From: Lysobacteraceae bacterium
Lineage (GTDB): Bacteria > Pseudomonadota > Gammaproteobacteria > DSM-19610
Assembly: GCA_020201295.1 (NCBI GenBank)
Contig: JAIVHA010000159.1
Coordinates: 1 to 7,780 of the forward strand
Reading direction: 5' to 3'
Length of the DNA stretch: 7,780 nucleotides
This document shows, piece after piece, positions 1-6,839 of the stretch. The notes under the pieces were generated by a model, which made no database searches, had not been told where the DNA came from, and saw only the letters and a list, made by a program, of their open reading frames with translations. Position 1 is the first letter of the stretch. Every line of letters starts with the position of its first letter. The translations under genes were made by a program, and so were the position numbers.

Positions 1-2
1 GC

Positions 3-704
3 CGGGAGGAACTGGCGGCCCGTTGCGACCTGGCCATCGCCGTGGGCGGCGACGGCACCCTGCTCAACGCCGCCCGCAGCCTGGCGGATGCCGGCGTGCC
101 CCTGCTGGGCATCAACCGTGGCCGACTGGGCTTCCTGGCGGATATATTGCCCGCGGACATGACCAGCAGCCTGGACCGGGTATTGGCCGGCCACTACCAG
201 GAGGAGGAACGTACCCTGCTGCACGCCGAGGTGCTGCGCAATGGCGAATGCCTGCACCAGAGCGATGCCCTCAACGACGTGGTCATCCACAAGTACGACA
301 TCGCGCGCATGATCGAGCTGGAGACCCATATCGACGGCCGTTTCCTCAACACCCAGCGTTCCGACGGCCTGGTCATGGCCACACCCACCGGCTCCACCGC
401 CTATGCCCTGTCCGGCGGCGGCCCGATCCTGCATCCCACCCTGAGCGCCATCGTGCTGGTGCCCATCTGCCCGCACACCCTCACCAACCGTCCCATCGTG
501 ATCAACGATCACGCCACCATCGAAGTGATCCTGCATGGAGGCAGCACCACCGAGGCCCAGGTGACCTGCGACGGTCAGGTGAAGTTCCCCCTCGACTGCG
601 GCGACCGCGTGCGGGTATGCCGGAAGGACAAGACCATCCGCCTGCTGCATCCGCCCGGCCACGATCATTACGAAGTGCTGCGGGAGAAGCTGCGCTGGGG
701 GTGA
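3..704 (+). CDS. nadK: NAD kinase, 5'-truncated by the window edge
   Basis: ATP-dependent NAD kinase, the cytosolic enzyme that phosphorylates NAD to NADP. The frame is open from base 3 with no start in the window, so the N-terminus (roughly 60 residues relative to the ~292-aa E. coli enzyme) lies upstream; the GTG at 42 is an internal codon. Visible family motifs: GGDGTLLNAAR at 45–77 (the GGDGT nucleotide-binding/catalytic loop), NDVVIHK at 273–293, and TPTGSTAYALSGGGP from 381, followed by a VPICPHTLTNRPIVI-type segment typical of the C-terminal beta-rich NAD-binding domain. The protein ends LRWG, then TGA at 702–704. recN follows 121 bp downstream on the same strand, the usual gammaproteobacterial neighbour. 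No sign of damage in the visible part. Confidence 0.96.
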   Translation, partial: REELAARCDLAIAVGGDGTLLNAARSLADAGVPLLGINRGRLGFLADILPADMTSSLDRVLAGHYQEEERTLLHAEVLRNGECLHQSDALNDVVIHKYDIARMIELETHIDGRFLNTQRSDGLVMATPTGSTAYALSGGGPILHPTLSAIVLVPICPHTLTNRPIVINDHATIEVILHGGSTTEAQVTCDGQVKFPLDCGDRVRVCRKDKTIRLLHPPGHDHYEVLREKLRWG

Positions 705-709
705 GAAAG

Positions 710-739
710 CCGTCATCCCCGCCTGCGTGGGGATGACGG
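710..739. repeat. Small palindrome after nadK
   Basis: CCGTCATCCCC (710–720) and GGGGATGACGG (729–739) are perfect 11-bp inverted arms around an 8-nt loop. It begins six bases after the nadK stop. There is no T-run behind it, so it is a dispersed intergenic palindrome of the CGTCAT-CCCCG kind common in proteobacteria rather than a classical rho-independent terminator, although it could stabilise the nadK 3' end. Confidence 0.75.
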
Positions 740-825
740 GGTATCGTTGGCCTGACCCGGACAGGTGAAATCCGCCCTCGATTTTATATTGCAGCCAGAC
801 AGGCCTTGGCGTTAAATCCACACCT

Positions 826-2538
826 ATGCTCACCCACATCCACATCCGCGACTTCGTTCTCGTCGACGAGATGGAACTCGAACTCGATGGCGGCATGACC
901 GCGCTCACCGGTGAGACCGGAGCCGGTAAATCCATCCTCGTCGATGCCCTCGGGCTGCTGCTCGGCGACCGCGCCGAAGCCAGCTGGGTCCGTCACGGCA
1001 GCGATCGCGCCGAGATCAGTGCGGGCTTCCGCCTCGATGGCCTCGAGCAGGCCCGGGGCTGGCTGACGGAACAGGAGCTCGACAGCGGCGAGGAAGAATG
1101 CCAGCTGCGCCGCGTCATCTCCCGGGAGGGACGTTCCCGCGCCTTCATCAATGCCAGCCCCGTACCCTTGCAGTCCCTGCGTGAACTCGGCGACCGCCTG
1201 GTGGACATCCACGGCCAGCACGAACACCAGTCCCTGGTGCGCCAGGAAGTGCAGCGCGCCCTGCTGGACGGCTTTGGCGCGCATGGGGAGGCACTCGCCG
1301 CCGTGGCCGCGGCCCATGGCCGCTGGCGTGCCCTGCAGGAGGAACTGGAGGGGCTGCGGGCGATTACCGCGGAACGGGATTCCCGACTCGAGTTCGTGCG
1401 CTTCCAGGTGGGGGAAATGGAAGGCTTGCAACTGCGCGCGGGGGAACTCGGTGAACTGGGAGAGGAACATGCCCGGCTGGCCAACGCCGGGCAGTTGCTG
1501 GAGAGTTGCGCCTCCAGCCTGCAACGACTCTACGACGCCGATGAAGGCTCCGCCCACGACCAGATCAGCCTGGCGCTGCGGGAAGTGGAAGAACTGGCCG
1601 GCCTGGATGCGAGCCTGCGACCGGTGCGGGAACTGCTCACCGAGGCGCGGATCCAGGTGCAGGAAGCGGCCGACAGCCTGCGCCGCTATACGGACCGGGT
1701 GGAACAGGATCCGCAGCGCCTGCAGGACGTGGAACTGCGCCTCGGCACCCTGCACGATCTCGCCCGCAAGCATCGCGTGGAGCCCGACGCACTGCCGGCG
1801 CTGTTCGAACGCCTGGCACAGGAACTGGTCACCCTGGAGCAGGCGGACCAGCGCCTGGAGCAGCTGGATAACCAGGTGCGGGAATCCGCCGGGCAGTACC
1901 GCGAGGCGGCCGCGCGTCTGCACAAGGCCCGCGTCAAGGCGGGAAGGGAATTCGGCACGCGAGTCAGCGCGGCCATGCAGGACCTGGGCATGCCGGGCGG
2001 GGTCTTCGCGGTGGAGGTGACGCCGCGCGAGGACGGGCGCTTCACGGCCCAGGGCAGCGACCGTATCGAGTTCCGGGTCAGCGCCAACCCCGGCCAGCCG
2101 CCCATGGCCCTGGGCAAGGTGGCCTCCGGCGGCGAACTGTCACGCATCAGCCTGGCCATCCAGGTCATCGCCACCGACAGCGCGGCCATCCCCACCCTGA
2201 TCTTCGACGAAGTGGATACGGGCATCGGCGGCGGGGTGGCGGAAACCGTGGGCCGGCTGTTGCGCGCCCTGGGGGAACAGTGCCAGGTGCTGTGCGTCAC
2301 CCACCTGCCCCAGGTGGCCGCCCAGGCCCACCAGCACCTGCAGGTGAGCAAGCTGGCCGGCACCAACAGCACCCGCACCAGTATCCGCGGGCTGGGGAAA
2401 GCGGAACGGGTGGATGAAATTGCCCGCATGCTGGGCGGCATCGAGATTACCGAGTCGACCCTGCGCCATGCCAAGGAGATGCTGGAACGGGTCGGGGGAA
2501 AGGCCAAACCCGCCCGGAAGCGGCGTAGTAAATCCTAG
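826..2538 (+). CDS. recN: DNA repair protein RecN
   Basis: RecN is a cytoplasmic SMC-like ATPase that acts early in double-strand-break repair, promoting end association and RecA-dependent recombination. The 570-aa product (E. coli ~553) starts MLTHIHIRDFVLVDEMELEL, matching the family N-terminus, so ATG 826 is preferred although no strong Shine-Dalgarno is visible. Walker A GETGAGKS is at residues ~29–36; a long charged, Leu/Gln/Glu-rich coiled-coil middle spans roughly 150–380; the ABC signature SGGELS is at ~434–439; Walker B LIFDEVDTG has D461/E462; a CVTHLPQVAA switch follows. The C-terminus is basic (KPARKRRSKS). A TATATT at 785–790 could be a −10, but no convincing −35 or SOS (LexA) box of the CTG-N10-CAG type was found, so SOS control as in E. 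coli is not supported here. It converges on fur. Confidence 0.97.
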   Translation: MLTHIHIRDFVLVDEMELELDGGMTALTGETGAGKSILVDALGLLLGDRAEASWVRHGSDRAEISAGFRLDGLEQARGWLTEQELDSGEEECQLRRVISREGRSRAFINASPVPLQSLRELGDRLVDIHGQHEHQSLVRQEVQRALLDGFGAHGEALAAVAAAHGRWRALQEELEGLRAITAERDSRLEFVRFQVGEMEGLQLRAGELGELGEEHARLANAGQLLESCASSLQRLYDADEGSAHDQISLALREVEELAGLDASLRPVRELLTEARIQVQEAADSLRRYTDRVEQDPQRLQDVELRLGTLHDLARKHRVEPDALPALFERLAQELVTLEQADQRLEQLDNQVRESAGQYREAAARLHKARVKAGREFGTRVSAAMQDLGMPGGVFAVEVTPREDGRFTAQGSDRIEFRVSANPGQPPMALGKVASGGELSRISLAIQVIATDSAAIPTLIFDEVDTGIGGGVAETVGRLLRALGEQCQVLCVTHLPQVAAQAHQHLQVSKLAGTNSTRTSIRGLGKAERVDEIARMLGGIEITESTLRHAKEMLERVGGKAKPARKRRSKS

Positions 2539-2572
2539 CCTTCCGACAGGCAGCCCGGGCAAACCCCGCAAC

Positions 2573-2654
2573 CCGTCATTGCGAGCGCAGCGAAGCAATC
2601 TCCCAGGGGCGCTGCTATCGTTACGGGATTGCTTCGCTGCGCTCGCAATGACGG
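2573..2654. repeat. Dispersed palindromic element with 28-bp arms
   Basis: Arm 2573–2600 (CCGTCATTGCGAGCG…GCAATC) is the exact reverse complement of 2627–2654, with a 26-nt centre. The CGTCATTGCGAGCG…GAAGCAATC type is a repeat seen in many bacterial genomes (family knowledge). It lies between the convergent recN and fur stops, so transcripts from either side would end in a very stable hairpin and it may act as a bidirectional terminator. There are no coding sequence and no clear flanking duplication. Confidence 0.85.
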
Positions 2655-2670
2655 AACAGGCAGCACCTGT

Positions 2671-3093
2671 CTACGCCTTGCTGCGACAGTCCGGGCAGAT
2701 GCCGTAGATGTACAGGGAGTGATCGGTGATTTCGTAGCCGGCATCCTGGGCGATCTGGCGCTGGCGTTTCTCGATGGTTTCGTCCATGAACTCATCCACC
2801 CGACCGCATTTCACGCACAGGATGTGGTCGTGGTGATCCCCCTCGTTGAGTTCGAACATGGAGTGACCGCCCTCGAAATGGTGGCGCGCCACCAGACCCG
2901 CGGTCTCGAACTGGGTCAGTACCCGGTATACCGTGGCCAGACCGATCTCCTCGCCCGATTCCAGCAAGGATTTGTAGACATCCTCGGCACTCAGGTGGCG
3001 GGTTTCACTGCTTTCCAGCATTTCCAGGATCTTCATCCTGGGCAGGGTGACCTTCAGGCCAGCCTTGCGTAAGTGATTGGACTCTGTACTCAT
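2671..3093 (-). CDS. fur: Ferric uptake regulator Fur
   Basis: Fe(II)-responsive dimeric repressor of iron uptake genes. The 140-aa product from ATG 3093 begins MSTESNHLRKAGLKVTLPR. An upstream in-frame ATG at 3126 would add 11 residues (MVANDTRVGVP), but only the 3093 start has a Shine-Dalgarno (GGAG, five bases upstream) and a family-like N-terminus. The winged helix occupies about residues 10–80 (GLATVYRVLTQFETAGLV recognition region). With this start the metal ligands fall at H33, E81, H88, H90, E101, E108 and H125, and the structural zinc pairs are C93-x2-C96 and C133-x2-C136, so all known sites are intact. It is divergent from bamE; the fur–omlA/bamE divergent pair is known from pseudomonads. 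No convincing Fur box was seen in the shared 82-bp promoter region. Confidence 0.97.
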   Translation of the reverse strand: MSTESNHLRKAGLKVTLPRMKILEMLESSETRHLSAEDVYKSLLESGEEIGLATVYRVLTQFETAGLVARHHFEGGHSMFELNEGDHHDHILCVKCGRVDEFMDETIEKRQRQIAQDAGYEITDHSLYIYGICPDCRSKA

Positions 3094-3109
3094 AGGGACT
3101 CCGACTCTC

Positions 3110-3138
3110 GTGTCATTCGCCACCATCTGGGGTATGAT
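3110..3138 (+). promoter_or_regulatory. Candidate sigma-70 promoter of bamE
   Basis: GTGTCA (3110–3115, 4 of 6 to consensus), a 17-bp spacer, then TATGAT (3133–3138, 5 of 6). This would start transcription near 3145 and leave a leader of about 30 nt before the bamE ATG. It lies in the fur–bamE divergent region and overlaps the 5' leader of fur. Seen by motif only. Confidence 0.5.
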
Positions 3139-3175
3139 GCCGCCGGCCGACCACTTAATTGCGCTTTAACTACGG

Positions 3176-3652
3176 ATGCAAAAGCTTCTCATTATTATCC
3201 TTGGTTTTTCAACCCTGTTTTTTACAGGCTGTGCCTCGGACCGGATCGCGGATCACATTTCTGAACGCCTGCCCTGGGTCTATAAGATCGATGTGCAGCA
3301 GGGAAATGTGATCACCCAGGAACAAGTGGACCTGCTGCGCCCGGGCATGGAACAGCGCCAGGTGCAACACATCCTCGGCACCCCCCTGGTCACCGACCCC
3401 TTCCATCCGCAGCGCTGGGATTATCCCTACCAGTTCAAGCCCGGCGGCAAGGAACCGGAAACCACCCGCCTCACCGTGTTTTTCGAGGAAGGCCGGCTGC
3501 AACGTACCGAGGGCCACCTGCATCCCCGCCCCGACGCGGCCCCCGTGGATCCCGTGTCACGACAGATGACGGTGACAGTACCGGAACAGGAACACCAGAG
3601 CCAGGGCCTGATCCCGCGTTTCTGGCGCTGGATCACCCGGCAAAACAAATAG
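3176..3652 (+). CDS. bamE: Outer membrane protein assembly factor BamE (SmpA/OmlA lipoprotein)
   Basis: BamE is a small periplasm-facing lipoprotein of the BAM complex that folds beta-barrel proteins into the outer membrane. The 158-aa product has a short hydrophobic signal (MQKLLIIILGFSTLFF) ending in the lipobox FTGC, so Cys19 is the expected lipidated residue. The BamE core follows: KIDVQQGNVITQEQVDLL, then PGMEQRQVQHILGTPLV and DPFHPQRWDYPYQF, then a strand pair RLTVFFEEGRL. The remaining ~45 residues after EGHLHPRP form a Pro/His/Gln-rich tail ending WRWITRQNK; E. coli BamE is only about 113 aa. It is divergent from fur and convergent with rnfH across a repeat-filled gap. The Shine-Dalgarno before ATG 3176 is weak. 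Confidence 0.95.
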   Translation: MQKLLIIILGFSTLFFTGCASDRIADHISERLPWVYKIDVQQGNVITQEQVDLLRPGMEQRQVQHILGTPLVTDPFHPQRWDYPYQFKPGGKEPETTRLTVFFEEGRLQRTEGHLHPRPDAAPVDPVSRQMTVTVPEQEHQSQGLIPRFWRWITRQNK

Positions 3653-3691
3653 CTGCTGTTTCACCGCAAAGGCGCCTGGTACTCCTTCAAA

Positions 3692-3920
3692 CTGAAATTG
3701 ACCTATTGTCTTGGCCACGGAAGCACACGGAAAAACACGGAAAGATTGCATTGCTGCCAATGGAAGCCACCCGTAGGAGCGGCCTCTGGCCGCGAATGCA
3801 CGGGGTACCAGACACGGTTCGCGGCCAGAGGCCGCTCCTACGGGCGCCTTGCAGTACGACGTAAATATTTTCCGTGTCATTCCGTGTGCTTCCGTGGCCA
3901 AGACAATCCGTCAATTTCAG
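3692..3920. repeat. Composite nested inverted-repeat element in the bamE–rnfH gap
   Basis: This fills most of the 269-bp gap 3653–3921, which holds no gene. Outer arms 3692–3745 and 3867–3920 are near-perfect reverse complements of ~54 nt (about five differences), starting CTGAAATTGAC and containing CACGGAA repeated three times (CCACGGAA, CACACGGAA, ACACGGAAA). Inside lies a REP pair. The right end stops one base before the rnfH stop codon at 3922–3924. No flanking target duplication is visible. It looks like a non-coding, MITE-like element into which a REP pair was placed, or the two families side by side. Both flanking genes converge on it, so it may end both transcripts. Confidence 0.8.
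3770..3844. repeat. REP pair, copy 1 (inside the composite element)
   Basis: The 27-nt arm 3770–3796 (CCCGTAGGAGCGGCCTCTGG…) is the exact reverse complement of 3818–3844. Each arm contains its own small stem GCGGCC-TCT-GGCCGC, as in REP/BIME sequences. The GTAGGAGCGG…CCGCGAA family is well known in Pseudomonas, Xanthomonas and relatives, where it is thought to be mobilised by RAYT (REP-associated tyrosine transposase) proteins. No RAYT gene is in the window. Confidence 0.85.
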
Positions 3921-3921
3921 A

Positions 3922-4251
3922 CTAGCCGTCCTCCAGCTCTCCCCCCCCGCCTTTCTTCATGCGCTTCCCCTCGGCGGCACGCTGCTTGCGAACCTCCTTG
4001 GGATCGGCGATGAGCGGTCGGTAGATCTCCACCCGGTCACCGGCGCGCAGTACATACTCGGGCTTGTTGAGTTTGCCGAAGATCCCGATCTTCTGGGTTG
4101 CCAGGTCGATGTCGGGGAAGCGCTCCAGCACGCCGGAACGCTCGATGGCTTGCTCCGCCGTAGTGCCCGGCGGTACCTCCAGGGCAAAGAGGTGCTGCTC
4201 GTCGGGCAGCGCGTAGGCCACCTCCACCTTCAGAGTATCAGCGCTTGCCAT
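3922..4251 (-). CDS. rnfH: RnfH family protein (UPF0125, ubiquitin-like fold)
   Basis: A 109-aa protein of the RnfH/RatB family, a small beta-grasp fold protein of uncertain function, named for its location in some Rnf operons. The body matches the family: LKVEVAYALPDEQHLFALEV, PGTTAEQAIERSGVLERFPDIDL, KIGIFGKLNKPEYVLRAGDRVEIYRPL and the closing LIADPKEVRKQRAAEGK. The tail is basic then glycine-rich (KKGGGGELEDG). Its ATG at 4249–4251 overlaps the end of ratA by 14 bp, so the two are translationally coupled, as in the E. coli ratA–rnfH pair. The stop codon abuts the composite repeat. Function beyond family membership cannot be inferred. Confidence 0.94.
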   Translation of the reverse strand: MASADTLKVEVAYALPDEQHLFALEVPPGTTAEQAIERSGVLERFPDIDLATQKIGIFGKLNKPEYVLRAGDRVEIYRPLIADPKEVRKQRAAEGKRMKKGGGGELEDG

Positions 4252-4675
4252 AGACGCTCACCGCGCGCTGCTGGAAGGAATCCACCAGGGTACTGACCGC
4301 CTGGTGAAACACCGGCCCCACCACCAGGTCCAGCACCCGGCTGGAGAATTCGAATTCCAGATCCAGGCTCACCTTGCAACCATGGTCGCCCAGAGGATCG
4401 AAGCGCCAGTACCCCTCCAGCCTGCGGAACGGGCCTTCCAGCAGGCGCATCTCGATCATTTTATTGCGCTGGTGACGGTTGAGGGTGGTGAAGGACTTGT
4501 GCACCCCGCTCTTGGACAGATCCAGGCTGGCGCGCACCTCGTCCTCGCCCTGCGACAGGATCCGTGCCCCACTACACCAGGGCAGGAATTCCGGATAGCT
4601 GGGGATATCACTCACCAGGGCGAACATTTCCGCCGGTGTGTAGGGCACCAGAGCCGATTTACTAATGGTGGTCAC
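4238..4675 (-). CDS. ratA: RatA-like START/SRPBCC domain protein
   Basis: A 145-aa single-domain protein of the SRPBCC (Coq10/START-like) lipid-binding fold. In E. coli RatA was described as a ribosome-associated factor that blocks 70S assembly when overproduced; Coq10 relatives bind ubiquinone, so the native role may be quinone-related. Family marks: SKSALVPYTPAEMFALVSDI, SYPEFLPWCSGARIL, LEGPFRRLEGYWRF, LEFEFSSRVLDLVVGPVF. The start is GTG (4675–4673): an in-frame TAA lies immediately upstream and the next Met is residue 17, inside the domain. The first gene of a two-gene operon with rnfH. In E. coli it is adjacent and divergent to smpB; here a transporter gene and a REP pair intervene. Confidence 0.93.
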   Translation of the reverse strand: MTTISKSALVPYTPAEMFALVSDIPSYPEFLPWCSGARILSQGEDEVRASLDLSKSGVHKSFTTLNRHQRNKMIEMRLLEGPFRRLEGYWRFDPLGDHGCKVSLDLEFEFSSRVLDLVVGPVFHQAVSTLVDSFQQRAVSVYGKR

Positions 4676-4717
4676 TTATGAATCATCCTGCTCGTCAATC
4701 TTGCCTGATGGCAGTGT

Positions 4718-4785
4718 TGTAGGAGCGGGCTCCGCCCGCGAATAAATGCTGGCAACCCCATTCGCGGGCAGAGCCCGCTCCTACA
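4718..4785. repeat. REP pair, copy 2 (GGGCTCCGCCC subtype)
   Basis: TGTAGGAGCGGGCTCCGCCC… (from 4718) pairs with the inverted arm 4760–4785, which ends GAGCCCGCTCCTACA. Same family as the other two REP pairs but with the inner stem changed to GCGGGC-TCC-GCCCGC. It lies between the transporter stop (4793) and the ratA start (4675), 8 bp past the transporter stop, and may cap the transporter mRNA. Confidence 0.85.
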
Positions 4786-4792
4786 GTACCAT

Positions 4793-6223
4793 TCACGCCT
4801 GCCAAGGTCCCTGGAACAGGAAGCCGAGCAGACCGCCGATGTCCAGCAGGCCGGTGATATCCAGAAACACCAGTCCCACCGCCACCGGGGTGACATACCG
4901 TATCAGGAAATACCAGCTCCGATAAACCAGCCCATCACCCAGGCGCAGTTCGTCCACGCTGTGTTCCCGCTTCAGCGCCCAACCGGCGAAGATGGCGATC
5001 AGCAGGCCGCCCAGGGGCAACATGATATTGGCGGTCACGTAGTCGAACAGGGCAAAGAAGGTCTTGTCGTGGAAGGCCCCCAGGAAGCCCAACGGCATGA
5101 AGTTCTCCAGCAGGTTGAAGGAAAACACCGTCAACAGCCCCAGGCACCAGGACAGGCCGCCCACCAGCATGGCGGCCGTGAAGCGCCGATAGCCGTGGTT
5201 TTCCACCAGCCAGGCCACCGCCGGCTCGATGAGGGAGATGGCCGAAGTCCAGGCAGCGAATACCAGCAGCATGAAAAACAGGGTACCGAACAGGATGCCG
5301 CCCGGCATCTGGCCAAAGGCGATGGGCATGGTCTGGAAGATCAGCCCCGGCCCCGCACCCGGCTCCAGGCCATTGGCGAACACGATGGGGAAGATGGCCA
5401 CTGCCGCGAGGATGGCCACCAGGGTGTCCAGCAGGGCGATGGTCAGGGTGGTGCCGGCGATCGACGCCTTTTCCGGCAGGTAGGAGCCGTACACCATGAT
5501 AGCGCCCATGCCCAGGCTGAGGGTGAAGAAGGCATGCCCCATGGCGACCAGCACCCCGTCGGCGCTGAGCTTGCCGAAATCCGGCCGAAACAGGAACTGC
5601 AGGCCCTGTTCGAAATGGCCGGTGTTCATGGCGTAGCCCACCAGGATCACCAGGATGGCGAACAGTAGCGGCATGAGGATGCGCACCGCCTTCTCCAGGC
5701 CGCCGCGCACCCCGCGCGCCACCACCACCGTGGTCATCACCATGAACAGGGTGTGCCAGGCCAGCAGCCGCTCGGGGTCGCTGACCAGGCGGGAGAACAT
5801 GCCCTGCACCTCCTCGCCCCCCACCCCGGTGAAGGCACCGCTGGCGGCGCGGAACACGTAGGCCAGCGCCCAACCGGCGATGACGCTGTAATAGGACAGG
5901 ATCAGGAAACCGGCAATCACGCCCATCCAGCCGATCCATTTCCAGTAGGGGCTCGCACCCGCCTCCCGGGCCAGGGTCGCCATGGTGTTGATGGGGCTCT
6001 GGCGCCCGCGCCGGCCCAGCATCACCTCGGCCATCATGATGGGGATACCGATCACCAGGATGCACAGCAGGTACACCAGCACGAAGGCGCCGCCGCCGTT
6101 GTCGCCGGTGATATAGGGGAACTTCCAGATATTGCCCAGGCCGACCGCCGAGCCCGTCGCCGCCAGGATAAACACGAATTTCGATGACCACTGGCCATGG
6201 ATGGAGCTGCGGCGTTCTGCCAT
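4793..6223 (-). CDS. Sodium-dependent amino-acid symporter, NSS/SNF family
   Basis: A 476-aa polytopic inner-membrane protein of the neurotransmitter:sodium symporter family (TC 2.A.22; LeuT, MhsT), importing a substrate, probably an amino acid, with Na+. ATG 6223 is preferred to an upstream in-frame ATG (6361), because it has a GGGGGAA ribosome site at 6234–6228 and the family-like start MAERRSSIHGQWSSKFVFIL; the extra 46 residues look non-coding. TM1 contains GSAVGLGNIWKFPYITGDNGGG (residues ~24–45), the broken-helix Na+/substrate site; K34 stands where LeuT has the gate Arg30. TM6 has TLSLGMGAIMVYGSYL, another unwound segment. Eleven to twelve hydrophobic segments follow the family plan. 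The substrate cannot be assigned. Divergent from smpB, it sits between two genes that are neighbours in E. coli. Confidence 0.95.
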   Translation of the reverse strand: MAERRSSIHGQWSSKFVFILAATGSAVGLGNIWKFPYITGDNGGGAFVLVYLLCILVIGIPIMMAEVMLGRRGRQSPINTMATLAREAGASPYWKWIGWMGVIAGFLILSYYSVIAGWALAYVFRAASGAFTGVGGEEVQGMFSRLVSDPERLLAWHTLFMVMTTVVVARGVRGGLEKAVRILMPLLFAILVILVGYAMNTGHFEQGLQFLFRPDFGKLSADGVLVAMGHAFFTLSLGMGAIMVYGSYLPEKASIAGTTLTIALLDTLVAILAAVAIFPIVFANGLEPGAGPGLIFQTMPIAFGQMPGGILFGTLFFMLLVFAAWTSAISLIEPAVAWLVENHGYRRFTAAMLVGGLSWCLGLLTVFSFNLLENFMPLGFLGAFHDKTFFALFDYVTANIMLPLGGLLIAIFAGWALKREHSVDELRLGDGLVYRSWYFLIRYVTPVAVGLVFLDITGLLDIGGLLGFLFQGPWQA

Positions 6224-6256
6224 GAGATTCCCCCGTGGAGATTGTTTCCCCGCCTG

Positions 6257-6285
6257 ATTGTCCGTGAAATGATGATGCCACTCAA
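6257..6285 (-). promoter_or_regulatory. Possible promoter of the NSS transporter
   Basis: On the minus strand TTGAGT (6285–6280), a 17-bp spacer and GACAAT (6262–6257) resemble a sigma-70 promoter (4 of 6 at each box). The predicted start would lie near 6250, leaving a leader of about 27 nt. Motif match only. Confidence 0.3.
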
Positions 6286-6336
6286 CAATTTGCTGACAGC
6301 AGGCGGGATTCCGTGCCGTTTCCGGGGCCGGGCCGC

Positions 6337-6342
6337 TATAAT
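6337..6342 (+). promoter_or_regulatory. Consensus −10 box of smpB, implying a leaderless mRNA
   Basis: TATAAT, a perfect −10 hexamer, ends seven bases before the smpB ATG at 6349. Transcription from it would begin at about the A of the start codon. No good −35 is seen 16–18 bp upstream (TGCCGT at 6314–6319 is weak), and no Shine-Dalgarno lies before the ATG, consistent with a leaderless transcript. Confidence 0.5.
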
Positions 6343-6348
6343 GCCGCG

Positions 6349-6828
6349 ATGGCCAAGGCACCCAACAAAAGCAAATCCCCCTCCAGCACCATCGCCCTCA
6401 ACAAGAAGGCCCGCCACGACTTCCATATCGAGGAGCGCTTCGAGGCCGGCCTGGTACTGGAGGGCTGGGAGGTGAAGAGCCTGCGCGCCGGCAAGGTGCA
6501 GCTGGTGGACAGCTACGTCATCGTCAAGAACGGCGAGGCCTTTCTTTTCGGCTGCCTGATCACGCCCCTGCTGACCGCCTCCACCCACATCCAGCCCGAC
6601 GCCACCCGCACCCGCAAGCTGCTACTGCACCGCGACCAGCTCGACAAGCTCATCGGCGCCGTGGAGCGCAAGGGCTACGCCCTGATTCCCACCGCCATGT
6701 ACTGGAGCCACGGCCGCGCCAAGCTGGAAATCGGCCTGGCCAAGGGCAAGAAGGAATTCGACAAGCGCGCCACCCTGAAGGACCGCGACTGGCAGCGCCA
6801 GAAACAGCGTATCCTCAAGCACGGCTAG
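6349..6828 (+). CDS. smpB: SsrA-binding protein SmpB
   Basis: SmpB binds the tRNA-like domain of tmRNA and places it in the A site of stalled ribosomes, filling the decoding centre with its C-terminal tail. The 159-aa product (E. coli 160) begins [20 protein letters not shown]; a GTG at 6313 would add 12 non-conserved residues and is rejected. Conserved pieces: [74 protein letters not shown] and the basic tail QRILKHG. It stands 173 bp upstream of ssrA in the same direction, so both components of the rescue system are side by side, as in E. coli. A REP pair lies between them. Confidence 0.97.
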   Translation: MAKAPNKSKSPSSTIALNKKARHDFHIEERFEAGLVLEGWEVKSLRAGKVQLVDSYVIVKNGEAFLFGCLITPLLTASTHIQPDATRTRKLLLHRDQLDKLIGAVERKGYALIPTAMYWSHGRAKLEIGLAKGKKEFDKRATLKDRDWQRQKQRILKHG

Positions 6829-6839
6829 CCCTGCCTCCC

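Noticed and set aside
741..825. LexA (SOS) box upstream of recN
   Set aside because: No CTG-N10-CAG pattern is present. The closest, near 778–794, has wrong spacing and a wrong first half-site.
784..1923. A 379-codon open frame antisense to recN
   Set aside because: It is the mirror of a clear recN coding frame in GC-rich DNA, has no recognisable domain or ribosome site, and its composition (Gln/His/Leu/Ala-rich) is typical of an antisense shadow.
3094..3126. N-terminal extension of Fur from the upstream ATG at 3126
   Set aside because: No Shine-Dalgarno precedes it, and the extra residues are not part of the family. The ATG at 3093 has a ribosome site and gives standard Fur residue numbering.
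3186..3202. AT-rich CTCATTATTATCC resembling part of a Fur box
   Set aside because: It lies inside bamE codons for the hydrophobic signal peptide and has only a partial match to the 19-bp consensus, so it is explained by Leu/Ile codons.
3692..3920. CRISPR-like repetition from the repeated CACGGAA and GTAGGAGCGG motifs
   Set aside because: The repeats are inverted pairs, with no regular direct repeat–spacer series and no cas genes.
4935..6281. A 448-codon minus-strand frame overlapping the transporter
   Set aside because: It is the same strand but another frame of the NSS gene. The product is Gly/Arg/His/Pro-rich with no membrane segments, while the other frame matches a known family throughout.
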